A stretch of 64,000 nt of DNA. It comes from CAZOWW01 sp964583765 (GTDB lineage Bacteria; Actinomycetota; Actinomycetes; Actinomycetales; Kineosporiaceae). Position numbers and translations under genes: made by a program. The stretch is taken from positions 15,986 through 79,985 of the forward strand of contig CAZOWW010000009.1 in the NCBI GenBank assembly GCA_964583765.1, written 5' to 3'. The stretch's first letter is position 1; each line of letters opens with the position of its first letter. Positions 41,723 through 49,207 of the stretch are shown in pieces. Under the pieces are notes generated by a model. The model worked only from the letters and a program-made list of their open reading frames with translations, was not told the DNA's origin and did no database searches.

Positions 41723-43669
41723 TCAGTCGCAGATCTCGCAGATGACCGTGTTCTGCGTGACCGCCTGGCCGACGGCGACGGACATCCTGGCCACCGTGCC
41801 CGCCTTGTGTGCGGTGAGGGGCTGCTCCATCTTCATCGCCTCCAGCACCACGACCAGGTCGCCCGCGACCACGGTGTCCCCCTCGGCGACCGCGGTCTTG
41901 ACGATGGTGCCCTGCATCGGCGCGGTGAGCGCGTTCCCCCCGGCCTCGGCGGCCTGCGCCCGCCGGGCGGAGCGCCGTGTCTGCGTGCGGCCCGGAGTGG
42001 CAGGTCGCCCCTTGCCCGAGACGAGGCCGGCGGGCAGGCTCACCTCGAGGCGCTTGCCCGCGATCTCGACGACGATCTGCTCCCGCGTACCTGCCTCGTC
42101 CGCTGGGTCGTCCGCGGTGGTGGACGGCGGCGTCCAGGGAGTGAGCTCGGTGGCGAACTCGGTCTCGATCCAGCGGGTGTGCACCCGGAACGGTGTCTTG
42201 GGGTCCTCCGGCGCGAACGCGAGGTCCCGGACCACCGCACGGTGGAAGGGCAGGACCGTGGGGACGCCGTCCACCTGGAACTCGTGCAGTGCCCGGTGTG
42301 CCCGGGCCAGAGCCTCCTGGCGCGTGGCGCCGGTGACCACGAGCTTGGCCAGGAGCGAGTCGAACGCCCCGCCGACCACCGTGCCCTGCTCGACGCCGGA
42401 GTCCAGGCGCACCCCGGGACCGTGCGGCGGCGACCAGCGGGTCAGACGGCCGGGCGCGGGCAGGAAGCCTCGTCCCGGGTCCTCCCCGTTGATCCGGAAC
42501 TCGATCGAGTGGCCCCGCAGCGGCGGGTCCGCATAGCCCAGGGGTTCGCCCGCCGCGATCCGGAACTGTTCCCGCACCAGGTCGAGGCCGCTGACCTCCT
42601 CGGAGACGCAGTGCTCCACCTGCAGGCGGGTGTTCACCTCCAGGAACGAGATGGTCCCGTCCTGCCCGACGAGGAACTCGCAGGTACCCGCCCCCACGTA
42701 GCCCGCCTCGGTGAGGATGGCGCGGGAGGCGCGGTACAGCTCCTCCACCTGCAGCTCCGACAGGAACGGCGCCGGGGCCTCCTCGACCAGCTTCTGGTGT
42801 CGCCGCTGCAGGGAGCAGTCCCGGGTGGAGACGATCACGACCTGGCCGTGGTGGTCCGCCAGGCACTGCGTCTCGACGTGCCGGGGCCGGTCCAGGTAGC
42901 GCTCGACGAAGCACTCGCCGCGGCCGAACGCCGTCACGGCCTCCCGCACCGCGGACTCGTAGAGCTCGGGGATCTCCGCCCGCGTCCGGGCGACCTTGAG
43001 TCCGCGGCCACCGCCGCCGAAGGCCGCCTTGATGGCCACAGGCAGTCCGAAGCGGTCGGCGAACGCCAGTACCTCGTCGGCGTCCCGGACCGGATCGGCG
43101 GTGCCCGGGACGAGCGGGGCGCCTGCCCGCTGGGCCAGATGGCGGGCGGTCACCTTGTCGCCGAGACTCTCGATCGCGTGGGGCGGTGGCCCGATCCAGA
43201 CCAGCCCGGCCCCGAGCACCGCGCGGGCGAAGGCCGCGTTCTCGGAGAGGAATCCGTACCCGGGGTGCACCGCGTCGGCGCCGGACCTGCGTGCCACCTC
43301 GAGCAGCTTGTCGACGGACAGGTAGCTGTCCGCGGGGGAGGCACCCCCGAGGGCGAAGGCCTCGTCGGCCATGCGGGCGTGCGGGGCATCCCGGTCGGAC
43401 TCGGCGTAGACGGCCACCGAGCGCAGTCCGGCGTCCTGGCAGGCCCGGATCACCCGGACGGCGATCTCCCCGCGGTTGGCGACGAGCACGGTTCCGAAGG
43501 GACGAGGGACGACGGCGCCGCGGGTGCCGTCGGCCGGGTACGGTGCGCGGTCCGCTCGACCCTGTTCCCCGGTCCCCCTGCGCGGTTCGGCGGCCGATCC
43601 ACCCTGTTCACCGGCCGTGCCGTCCGGGTCGCGATCGCCGGCGGCGTGGTCACTCGGCGTCATGGTCAT
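41723..43669 (-). CDS. accA3: Acyl-CoA carboxylase alpha subunit (biotin carboxylase + biotin carrier)
   Basis: A 648-residue fusion that carboxylates its own biotin with ATP and bicarbonate. It contains the biotin carboxylase fold (LVANRGEIAVRVIRA; ATP-grasp loop KAAFGGGGRGLKV; active-site region FLEVNTRLQVEH) and a C-terminal carrier domain with EAMKME, where Lys613 is the biotin acceptor. The length is usual for AccA-type subunits plus an N-terminal low-complexity extension of about 45 residues. GGAGGAG sits just before the ATG at 43669. It needs AccD (53467) as transferase, AccE (53195) and BirA (55345). It is the last gene of the pta-ackA-EEP-accA3 cluster. Confidence 0.92.
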   Translation of the reverse strand: MTMTPSDHAAGDRDPDGTAGEQGGSAAEPRRGTGEQGRADRAPYPADGTRGAVVPRPFGTVLVANRGEIAVRVIRACQDAGLRSVAVYAESDRDAPHARMADEAFALGGASPADSYLSVDKLLEVARRSGADAVHPGYGFLSENAAFARAVLGAGLVWIGPPPHAIESLGDKVTARHLAQRAGAPLVPGTADPVRDADEVLAFADRFGLPVAIKAAFGGGGRGLKVARTRAEIPELYESAVREAVTAFGRGECFVERYLDRPRHVETQCLADHHGQVVIVSTRDCSLQRRHQKLVEEAPAPFLSELQVEELYRASRAILTEAGYVGAGTCEFLVGQDGTISFLEVNTRLQVEHCVSEEVSGLDLVREQFRIAAGEPLGYADPPLRGHSIEFRINGEDPGRGFLPAPGRLTRWSPPHGPGVRLDSGVEQGTVVGGAFDSLLAKLVVTGATRQEALARAHRALHEFQVDGVPTVLPFHRAVVRDLAFAPEDPKTPFRVHTRWIETEFATELTPWTPPSTTADDPADEAGTREQIVVEIAGKRLEVSLPAGLVSGKGRPATPGRTQTRRSARRAQAAEAGGNALTAPMQGTIVKTAVAEGDTVVAGDLVVVLEAMKMEQPLTAHKAGTVARMSVAVGQAVTQNTVICEICD

Positions 43670-43718
43670 GTCGCTCCTCCCCGGCATGATCAGAGACGTC
43701 CCCCGCGCCGTGACCTGG

Positions 43719-43766
43719 GTCCTTGCCGTGGGTGACGAGGGGGCCCTTGCCGTGGGTGACGAGAGC
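43719..43766. repeat. 24-bp x 2 tandem repeat upstream of accA3
   Basis: CCTTGCCGTGGGTGACGA occurs exactly at 43721-43738 and 43745-43762, in the 133-base spacer between the EEP gene and accA3. Confidence 0.75.
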
Positions 43767-43802
43767 AACGGTAACGGCGTTGCCCGCCAGGGGCACTCGG
43801 AA

Positions 43803-45200
43803 TCAGCCCGGAGGCACCGAGAGGGTGACCAGGAGCGCCCGGTGGTCGGTTCCGGGCATCGACAGGGTGTCCGTGGCGGACACCGGCGTCCGCCGTCCGA
43901 CCAGGACGTGGTCCAGCGGGGTCAGCGCCAACGCGGACCACGAGGGCCAGGTCGGTCGCAGCCCGTGACCGGTGGCGTCGGCCGCATCGGTCAGCCCCTG
44001 GTGGGCGAGGGCGCGGAACTGCGGGTTCCACGGGGTCGCGTTCAGGCTGCCCACGACCAGGCGCGGTGTGCGGCCGCTCAGGTGGAGGCGCTGCTCCTCC
44101 GCCCCGCCGGGGGACGCCGCCTCGCCGAGCAGGCGCAGTTGCCGGGCCCACCCACCCGCGTCACCCGTGGGGGGCCAGGACGGCGGGAAGGGGGCCGTGA
44201 CGTGGGCCACGACCAGCAGCACGGGGCCGTCCGGGGTGTGCAGTGCGCCGGTGCCCGCGCCGAGCGGGAAGCCGTCGAGCGCACGAGGGGCGTCCAGGTC
44301 CTCGCGGGACCACACCCCGACGCCGGAGGTGGCGCCGGCACCCAGGCTCACCCAGCGGGGGACCAGCAACCGGCTCAGGCCGGCCACGGTCAACCGGTGC
44401 GCGAGGTCGTCGGTCAGGTCGCTGATCACCAGCACGTCGATCGCGTGCTGTTGCACGGTCGTGGTGAGTGCGGCCGGGTCCACCGCGCCCCGGTCCGCGT
44501 CCACCGCGAGCACCCGCAGGGTCACCGAGCCCGCGGGGGCCTTCGTCGCGTCCGGAGCCGCGTACCCCGCGACGAGAACCCACGGGGTGACTGCCGCGGC
44601 CAGGCCCAGCGTGACCGCGATCCAGCGACGCCAGTGCGCGGCGGCCGCGATGACGGGGACGGCGACGACGGTCTGCAGGGGCGCGAACAGTGCGAGGTCG
44701 ATGGCGATCCTGCTGGTCGTCGGAACGACGGTGGTCGCTGCCCAGAGGACGAGGAGCAGGGTGAGCGCGGCGAGGGTCCAGCGCAGGCCCGGACCGGCCA
44801 CGGGTGGCGGCCGGCGGGTGGGCGGCGGCTCGGGCGCGTCCTCCGGCGCCTCCCCGGTTCCGGACTCCGGCCCGGTTCCGGGCTCCCCGTGGTACCGGGG
44901 CGAGCCGTCGTGCCGGGGCGAGCCGTCGTCGGGCGCGGGCGGCTCGCCGGGGGCCCGCCCACGGTTGCCGCCGGGGCGGTCCTCGGACCCGACCGTGCCG
45001 GACCCGACCGTGCCGGACCCGTCCCCCTGCCGGACAGCGCTGTGCCAGGTCGTGCCGGGCCGGTCCCAGGGCGCGAGGTCGGGCGCGAGCAGGTGCGGCA
45101 CCTCGTCGCCCTGCACCGGCTCCATGTGCTCGCGGTCACGGCGTCCCCGTTCCGCCTCGCGACGGGAACGCCGTGAGCCGGGCGGCCCCTGTTGGCTCAC
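43803..45200 (-). CDS. Membrane-anchored endonuclease/exonuclease/phosphatase-family protein
   Basis: A 465-residue protein. An N-terminal hydrophilic Gly/Pro/Glu-rich part (about 1-135) is followed by three membrane helices (about 138-205) and an EEP-fold domain (about 225-465). Recognisable EEP landmarks are GSLNATPWNPQFRAL, PLDHVLVG and the terminal PGTDHRALLV with the Asp-His pair. Members cleave phosphodiester or phosphoester bonds of nucleic acids or lipids; the exact substrate is unknown. The GTG start overlaps the ackA stop by four bases. Confidence 0.8.
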   Translation of the reverse strand: MSQQGPPGSRRSRREAERGRRDREHMEPVQGDEVPHLLAPDLAPWDRPGTTWHSAVRQGDGSGTVGSGTVGSEDRPGGNRGRAPGEPPAPDDGSPRHDGSPRYHGEPGTGPESGTGEAPEDAPEPPPTRRPPPVAGPGLRWTLAALTLLLVLWAATTVVPTTSRIAIDLALFAPLQTVVAVPVIAAAAHWRRWIAVTLGLAAAVTPWVLVAGYAAPDATKAPAGSVTLRVLAVDADRGAVDPAALTTTVQQHAIDVLVISDLTDDLAHRLTVAGLSRLLVPRWVSLGAGATSGVGVWSREDLDAPRALDGFPLGAGTGALHTPDGPVLLVVAHVTAPFPPSWPPTGDAGGWARQLRLLGEAASPGGAEEQRLHLSGRTPRLVVGSLNATPWNPQFRALAHQGLTDAADATGHGLRPTWPSWSALALTPLDHVLVGRRTPVSATDTLSMPGTDHRALLVTLSVPPG

Positions 45201-46543
45201 AGTCGATCGGGACTCCCTCCGGGAGCGGTTGGTTCGGGACTCCCTCCGGGAGCGGCGGGTACCGGGCTCCCTCCACGGGGGGTGCCCGCGCGGGCGACGA
45301 CCAGGGACAGGGCCTGCGAGGCGATCTCGCGTTCCTCGTCCGCGGGGACGACCATGACCGCCACCTCCGCGCCGTCGGGGCTCAGGAAACGTTCGTCCCG
45401 GTCCGGCGACTCGTTGCGCAACCGGTCCACGACGATGCCCAGCCGCCCGAGTCCGGCCAGGCTCCGGGCCCGGATGAGCGGGCTGTTCTCGCCCACACCC
45501 GCGGTGAACACCACCGCGTCGACGCGGCCCAGGGCGGCGTAGTAGGCGCCCACGTAGGTCTTGATCCGGTAGCAGTAGATGTCGAGTGCGGCGTCGGCCT
45601 GCGGTTCCCCGGCCTCGGCGCGGGCAATGACCTCCCGTGCGTCCGAGGCGCCGGTCAGGCCCAACAGTCCGCTGCTCCGGTTGAGCGCCCGGTCCACCTC
45701 GGCGCCGGACAGTCCGGCCACCCGCTGCAGGTGCATCGGGAGGGCGGGGTCGACGTCACCGCTCCGGGTACCCATGACCAGCCCGGGCAGGGGGGTCAGG
45801 CCCATCGTGGTGTCCACGCTGCGGCCGCCCGCGACCGCACAGGCGCTCGCGCCGTTGCCCAGGTGCAGCAGGATCGCGTTGAGATCCTCCGGGCGGCGCC
45901 CCAGCAGGGCCGCGGTCCGGCGCGTCAGCGAGCTGAACGACGTGCCGTGGAAGCCGTACTTGCGCACCCCGTAGCGGGTGCGCCACTCCTCCGGCACGGC
46001 GTAGTGGGCCGCCCGGGGCGGGATGGTCGCGTGGAACGCGGTGTCGAAGACGGCCACGTGCGGGACGTCCGGCAGTGCCGCCCGCGCCACCCGCACGCCC
46101 TCCAGGTTGGCCGGGTTGTGCAGCGGGGCCAGCACCGAGAGCCGGTCCACGGTCGCCTCGACCTCGTCGTCCACGACGACCGGTTCGCGGAAGACCTCGC
46201 CGCCGTGCACCATGCGGTGCCCGACCGCGGCCAGGCCGGCCGTCCCGAGGTCCGGACCGTGCTCGGCGAAGGCACCGAGGATGGCGCGCAGGGCGGCATC
46301 GTGGTCCGCGATCACCCCGGTCACCGTGGCCGAGCCGGCCGGGCCGCGGTGCACCAGCCGTCCCTGGTCCCCCTCGCCGATCCGCTCCACCAGGCCGCTG
46401 GCCTGCACCAGTCCGGTGTCCGGGGCGAGCAGGCGGTACTTCACGGACGACGATCCGCAGTTGAGCACGAGCACCTGCCGCGCGCCCTCCGAGGGCGCCG
46501 GCGGAGGGTGTTCCACGGCGGCCTCCCGCGTGATCGTCCTCAC
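45197..46543 (-). CDS. ackA: Acetate kinase
   Basis: Interconverts acetyl phosphate and acetate with ADP/ATP. The 448-residue protein has LVLNCGSSSVKYRL, KYGFHGTSF, LLHLGNGASA, the MGTRSGDVDPAL segment and FTAGVGENSP in family order. It is about 45 residues longer than usual: an N-terminal 20-residue extension and a C-terminal tail made of GGSP-x-P-x-AP units from a 27-bp repeat. The GTG start overlaps the pta stop, so acetyl-CoA to acetate conversion is encoded as one unit. Confidence 0.94.
   Translation of the reverse strand: MRTITREAAVEHPPPAPSEGARQVLVLNCGSSSVKYRLLAPDTGLVQASGLVERIGEGDQGRLVHRGPAGSATVTGVIADHDAALRAILGAFAEHGPDLGTAGLAAVGHRMVHGGEVFREPVVVDDEVEATVDRLSVLAPLHNPANLEGVRVARAALPDVPHVAVFDTAFHATIPPRAAHYAVPEEWRTRYGVRKYGFHGTSFSSLTRRTAALLGRRPEDLNAILLHLGNGASACAVAGGRSVDTTMGLTPLPGLVMGTRSGDVDPALPMHLQRVAGLSGAEVDRALNRSSGLLGLTGASDAREVIARAEAGEPQADAALDIYCYRIKTYVGAYYAALGRVDAVVFTAGVGENSPLIRARSLAGLGRLGIVVDRLRNESPDRDERFLSPDGAEVAVMVVPADEEREIASQALSLVVARAGTPRGGSPVPAAPGGSPEPTAPGGSPDRL
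45208..45276 (-). repeat. 27-bp tandem repeat, 2.5 copies, at the ackA 3' end
   Basis: GACTCCCTCCGGGAGCGG recurs at 27-base spacing, with a diverged third unit. Translated on the minus strand, it makes nine-residue GGSP units ending the AckA protein. Confidence 0.75.
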
Positions 46544-48678
46544 CGGGCTTCCGCGGCGGTGGCCAGGCCGGCGCCGAGCTGGGAGGACTGGACCGCGGTG
46601 ATCGCGATCGTGGTGAGGATGTCCGGCACGGTGGCTCCCCGGGACAGGTCGTTGACCGGCTTGCGCAATCCCTGCAGCACCGGTCCCACGGCCAGGGCAC
46701 CGGCACTGCGCTGGACCGCCTTGTAGGTGTTGTTACCCGTGTTGAGGTCGGGGAACACGAACACCGTCGCACGGCCGGCCACCCCGCTGTCGGGCAGCTT
46801 GGTGCGTGCCACCCCCGCGTCGATCGCGGCGTCGTACTGGATCGGCCCCTCGACCTCCAGGCTGGGTGCCCGCTCCCGCACCAGGCGGGTGGCTTCCCGC
46901 ACCTTGTCCACGTCGACGCCCGAGCCGGACTCGCCGGTCGAGTAGGAGAGCATCGCCACCCGGGCCTCCACGCCGAAGGCCACCGCGGTCGCGGCCGAGG
47001 AGATCGCGATGTCCGCGAGCTGGGTCGCGGTGGGATCCGGGTTGACCGCGCAATCGCCGTAGACGAGCACCCGGTCGGCCAGGCACATGAAGAAGACGCT
47101 GGAGACGACGCTCAGCCCCGGCACGGGCCGGATGACCTCGAAGGCCGGCCGGATCGTGTGGGCGGTGGTGTGCACCGCCCCGGAGACCATGCCGTCCGCC
47201 TCGCCCAGGGCCACGAGCAGGGTGCCGGCGTAGGAGACGTCGGTGACCACGTCCCAGGCCGCGTCGAACGCGACCCCCTTGTGCGCCCGGGCCCGCGCGT
47301 ACTCGACCGCCAGACGGTGTCGCACGCCACGGTCGCCCGGGTCGACGATCGTCGCGCCGGACACGTCGGCGCCGACCCGGGCGGCCACCTGCGCCACCTG
47401 GTCGGGGTCGCCGAGCAGGATGATGTCCGCGATCCCGCGGTGCAGGGCCTGCGCCGCGGCCTGCAGGACGCGCGGTTCGGTGCCCTCGGGCAGTACGATG
47501 CGCTGGCGCTGGGCCCTCGCCCGTTCCACCAGGTCGTGCTCGAACATGAGCGGCGTCACCGCGTCCGTCTTGGCCAGTTCGAGCCGGTCGAGCAGGCTCA
47601 GGCCGTCCACGTGCTCGGCGAAGTGCTCCAGGGCCGCCTCGGCCTTGCCCGCCGAGCCGTCGGTGATGGACCCGTGCGTCGTCGAGGCCACCGTCGCCGC
47701 CTCGAAGGTGTTGAGCGGGGTGCTGAGCACGGGAAGCGTGCTGCTCAGGCCCTCGACCAGGCGTTGCACCGAGGGCTCGGGCGTCAGCCCACCGGTGAGC
47801 AGCACGCCGGACAGCGGCGGGAAGGTGTGCGCCTCGTGGGCCATCAGCACGCCGCAGAGCATGTCCGAGCGGTCGCCGGGCAGGAGCACCAGGCTGTGCG
47901 GTTGCAGGTGTTCGAGCACCCGGGGCAGCGTCATGGCGGCCACGACGAAGCCGAGGATCTCCGCGTCGAGGTGGGTCCGGTCGCCGAAGAGCTGGGTGGC
48001 CGAGCAGGCCTCCATCACCCGGGTGACCGTGGGTGCCGAGAGCAGGGGCAGCTCGGAGATCACGTGGCTGCACGGCCGGTCCCGCAGGAGGGTCCGCACC
48101 GCCTCGACGTCCGCGGGGGCCACCCGGTTGGCCAGCACACCCAACGTCTGGCAGGACCTGGTGCTGAGGCCGGTCTGGGCGATGTCCAGGGTGGTGACGA
48201 TCTCCTGGGGAGTCCGCCGGTGGCCGGAGACCACGAGCAGGACGGGCGCGCCCAGGTTGACGGCCACCTGTCCGTTGAAGGCGAGCTCGGTCGGTGCGCC
48301 GACGTCGGTGTAGTCGGTGCCCACGATGAGCACCGCGTCGTGGCTGTGGTCGAGGGCCCGGAACCGCTCGACGATCGTGGCGACCGCCGCCTCCGGGTCG
48401 GCGTGGACGTCGTCGTAGGTGACGCCCCAGCACAGGTCGTCCTCGGGGAGCGAGGCCGGGTCCAGGGACGCCGTCGCCTCGGTCCGGACCGGGACGGCCC
48501 CCGGCGTCAGCCGGGACCGGAGCATTCGCAGGAATGGGTCAGGGGGACCGGCGCGTACCACCGGTCGGAAGACCGCCACGCGTTCCACCCTGCGGCGCAT
48601 GGCGTGGAGCATGCCCAGCGCCACGATCGACTTGCCGCAGTCGGGACCCGCGGCCGCAATGTACAAGGACCTAGCCAC
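46540..48678 (-). CDS. pta: Phosphate acetyltransferase (long form)
   Basis: A 712-residue enzyme that converts acetyl-CoA and phosphate to acetyl phosphate. The N-terminal part is a BioD-like P-loop domain (AAGPDCGKS, residues 9-17) followed by a DRTGG-type regulatory domain. The catalytic PTA domain starts near residue 385 (RIVLPEGTEPRVL) and ends with FPDLNTGNNTYKAVQR and GPVLQGLRKPVNDLSRG. GTG 48678 is set by TAACCT six bases upstream. It heads the pta-ackA-EEP cluster, each gene overlapping the next by four bases. Confidence 0.94.
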   Translation of the reverse strand: MARSLYIAAAGPDCGKSIVALGMLHAMRRRVERVAVFRPVVRAGPPDPFLRMLRSRLTPGAVPVRTEATASLDPASLPEDDLCWGVTYDDVHADPEAAVATIVERFRALDHSHDAVLIVGTDYTDVGAPTELAFNGQVAVNLGAPVLLVVSGHRRTPQEIVTTLDIAQTGLSTRSCQTLGVLANRVAPADVEAVRTLLRDRPCSHVISELPLLSAPTVTRVMEACSATQLFGDRTHLDAEILGFVVAAMTLPRVLEHLQPHSLVLLPGDRSDMLCGVLMAHEAHTFPPLSGVLLTGGLTPEPSVQRLVEGLSSTLPVLSTPLNTFEAATVASTTHGSITDGSAGKAEAALEHFAEHVDGLSLLDRLELAKTDAVTPLMFEHDLVERARAQRQRIVLPEGTEPRVLQAAAQALHRGIADIILLGDPDQVAQVAARVGADVSGATIVDPGDRGVRHRLAVEYARARAHKGVAFDAAWDVVTDVSYAGTLLVALGEADGMVSGAVHTTAHTIRPAFEVIRPVPGLSVVSSVFFMCLADRVLVYGDCAVNPDPTATQLADIAISSAATAVAFGVEARVAMLSYSTGESGSGVDVDKVREATRLVRERAPSLEVEGPIQYDAAIDAGVARTKLPDSGVAGRATVFVFPDLNTGNNTYKAVQRSAGALAVGPVLQGLRKPVNDLSRGATVPDILTTIAITAVQSSQLGAGLATAAEAR

Positions 48679-48684
48679 GATCGC

Positions 48685-48690
48685 AGGTTA
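48685..48690 (-). promoter_or_regulatory. -10 hexamer of leaderless pta transcript
   Basis: On the minus strand TAACCT precedes the pta GTG by six bases. Its first three bases are the TAA stop codon of the merR gene. Confidence 0.6.
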
Positions 48691-49137
48691 GCCGTCGAAC
48701 GTGTCGTCCTCGGTGTGCAGGGCACCCTCACCGGCCGTGGCGGTCGATCTCTCGAGTACCGCACGGCACCGGTGCTCGAGAGCATCCAGCCCCGCGAGGG
48801 TGATCTCGAGGTCCCGTGCGCGCTTCTCCAGCTCCGTCCGGCGGGCCGTTATCCGCTCCAGGAGGTGGTCGACCTGCTCGAGCGAGGCGGGTGGACCCTC
48901 GTACATCTCGAGGATCTGGCGGATCTCGGTCAGGTCGAACCCGAGTCGCTTGCCGCGCAGCACGAGGGCCAGCCGCACCCGGTCCTGGGGGTGGAAGATG
49001 CGCCGGGTGCCCCTGCGTTCGGGTGCCAACAGCCCGAGGCTCTCGTAGAACCGCAGGGTGCGGTGCGTGACGTCGAAATCCGCCGCCAGTTCGGCGATCG
49101 ACCAGGTGCGTTCGCCCGGATACGTGCCGCCGGTCAT
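48688..49137 (-). CDS. MerR-family regulator resembling LiuR
   Basis: A 149-residue DNA-binding protein. The winged-helix opens with WSIAELAADFDVTHRTLRFY and continues with RGTRRIFHPQDRVRLALVL and LRGKRLGFDLTEIRQIL, text close to LiuR regulators of branched-chain acyl-CoA catabolism. A long dimerisation coiled coil (about 85-125) follows, with no metal-binding Cys pair. Likely targets in this window are the acyl-CoA carboxylase or pta-ackA genes. The start is fixed by TACCGT six bases upstream. Confidence 0.85.
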   Translation of the reverse strand: MTGGTYPGERTWSIAELAADFDVTHRTLRFYESLGLLAPERRGTRRIFHPQDRVRLALVLRGKRLGFDLTEIRQILEMYEGPPASLEQVDHLLERITARRTELEKRARDLEITLAGLDALEHRCRAVLERSTATAGEGALHTEDDTFDG

Positions 49138-49143
49138 GGCGCG

Positions 49144-49149
49144 ACGGTA
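49144..49149 (-). promoter_or_regulatory. -10 hexamer of leaderless merR transcript
   Basis: On the minus strand TACCGT lies six bases before the ATG at 49137. Confidence 0.6.
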
Positions 49150-49207
49150 ACGGCAAGCTCGGGCGCGACCGGCACGCCGCGCCGTGGGACGGACGGACCC
49201 CTCGGCC

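Noticed and set aside
41356..41745. Possible small genes in the accA3/lpdA gap
   Set aside because: No ribosome binding site or TANNNT, low-complexity composition, and they cross the palindrome and hairpin.
43476..46726. Very long plus-strand frames opposite accA3, EEP and ackA
   Set aside because: They are GC-driven shadows; the minus-strand genes have complete family motifs and overlapping operon structure.
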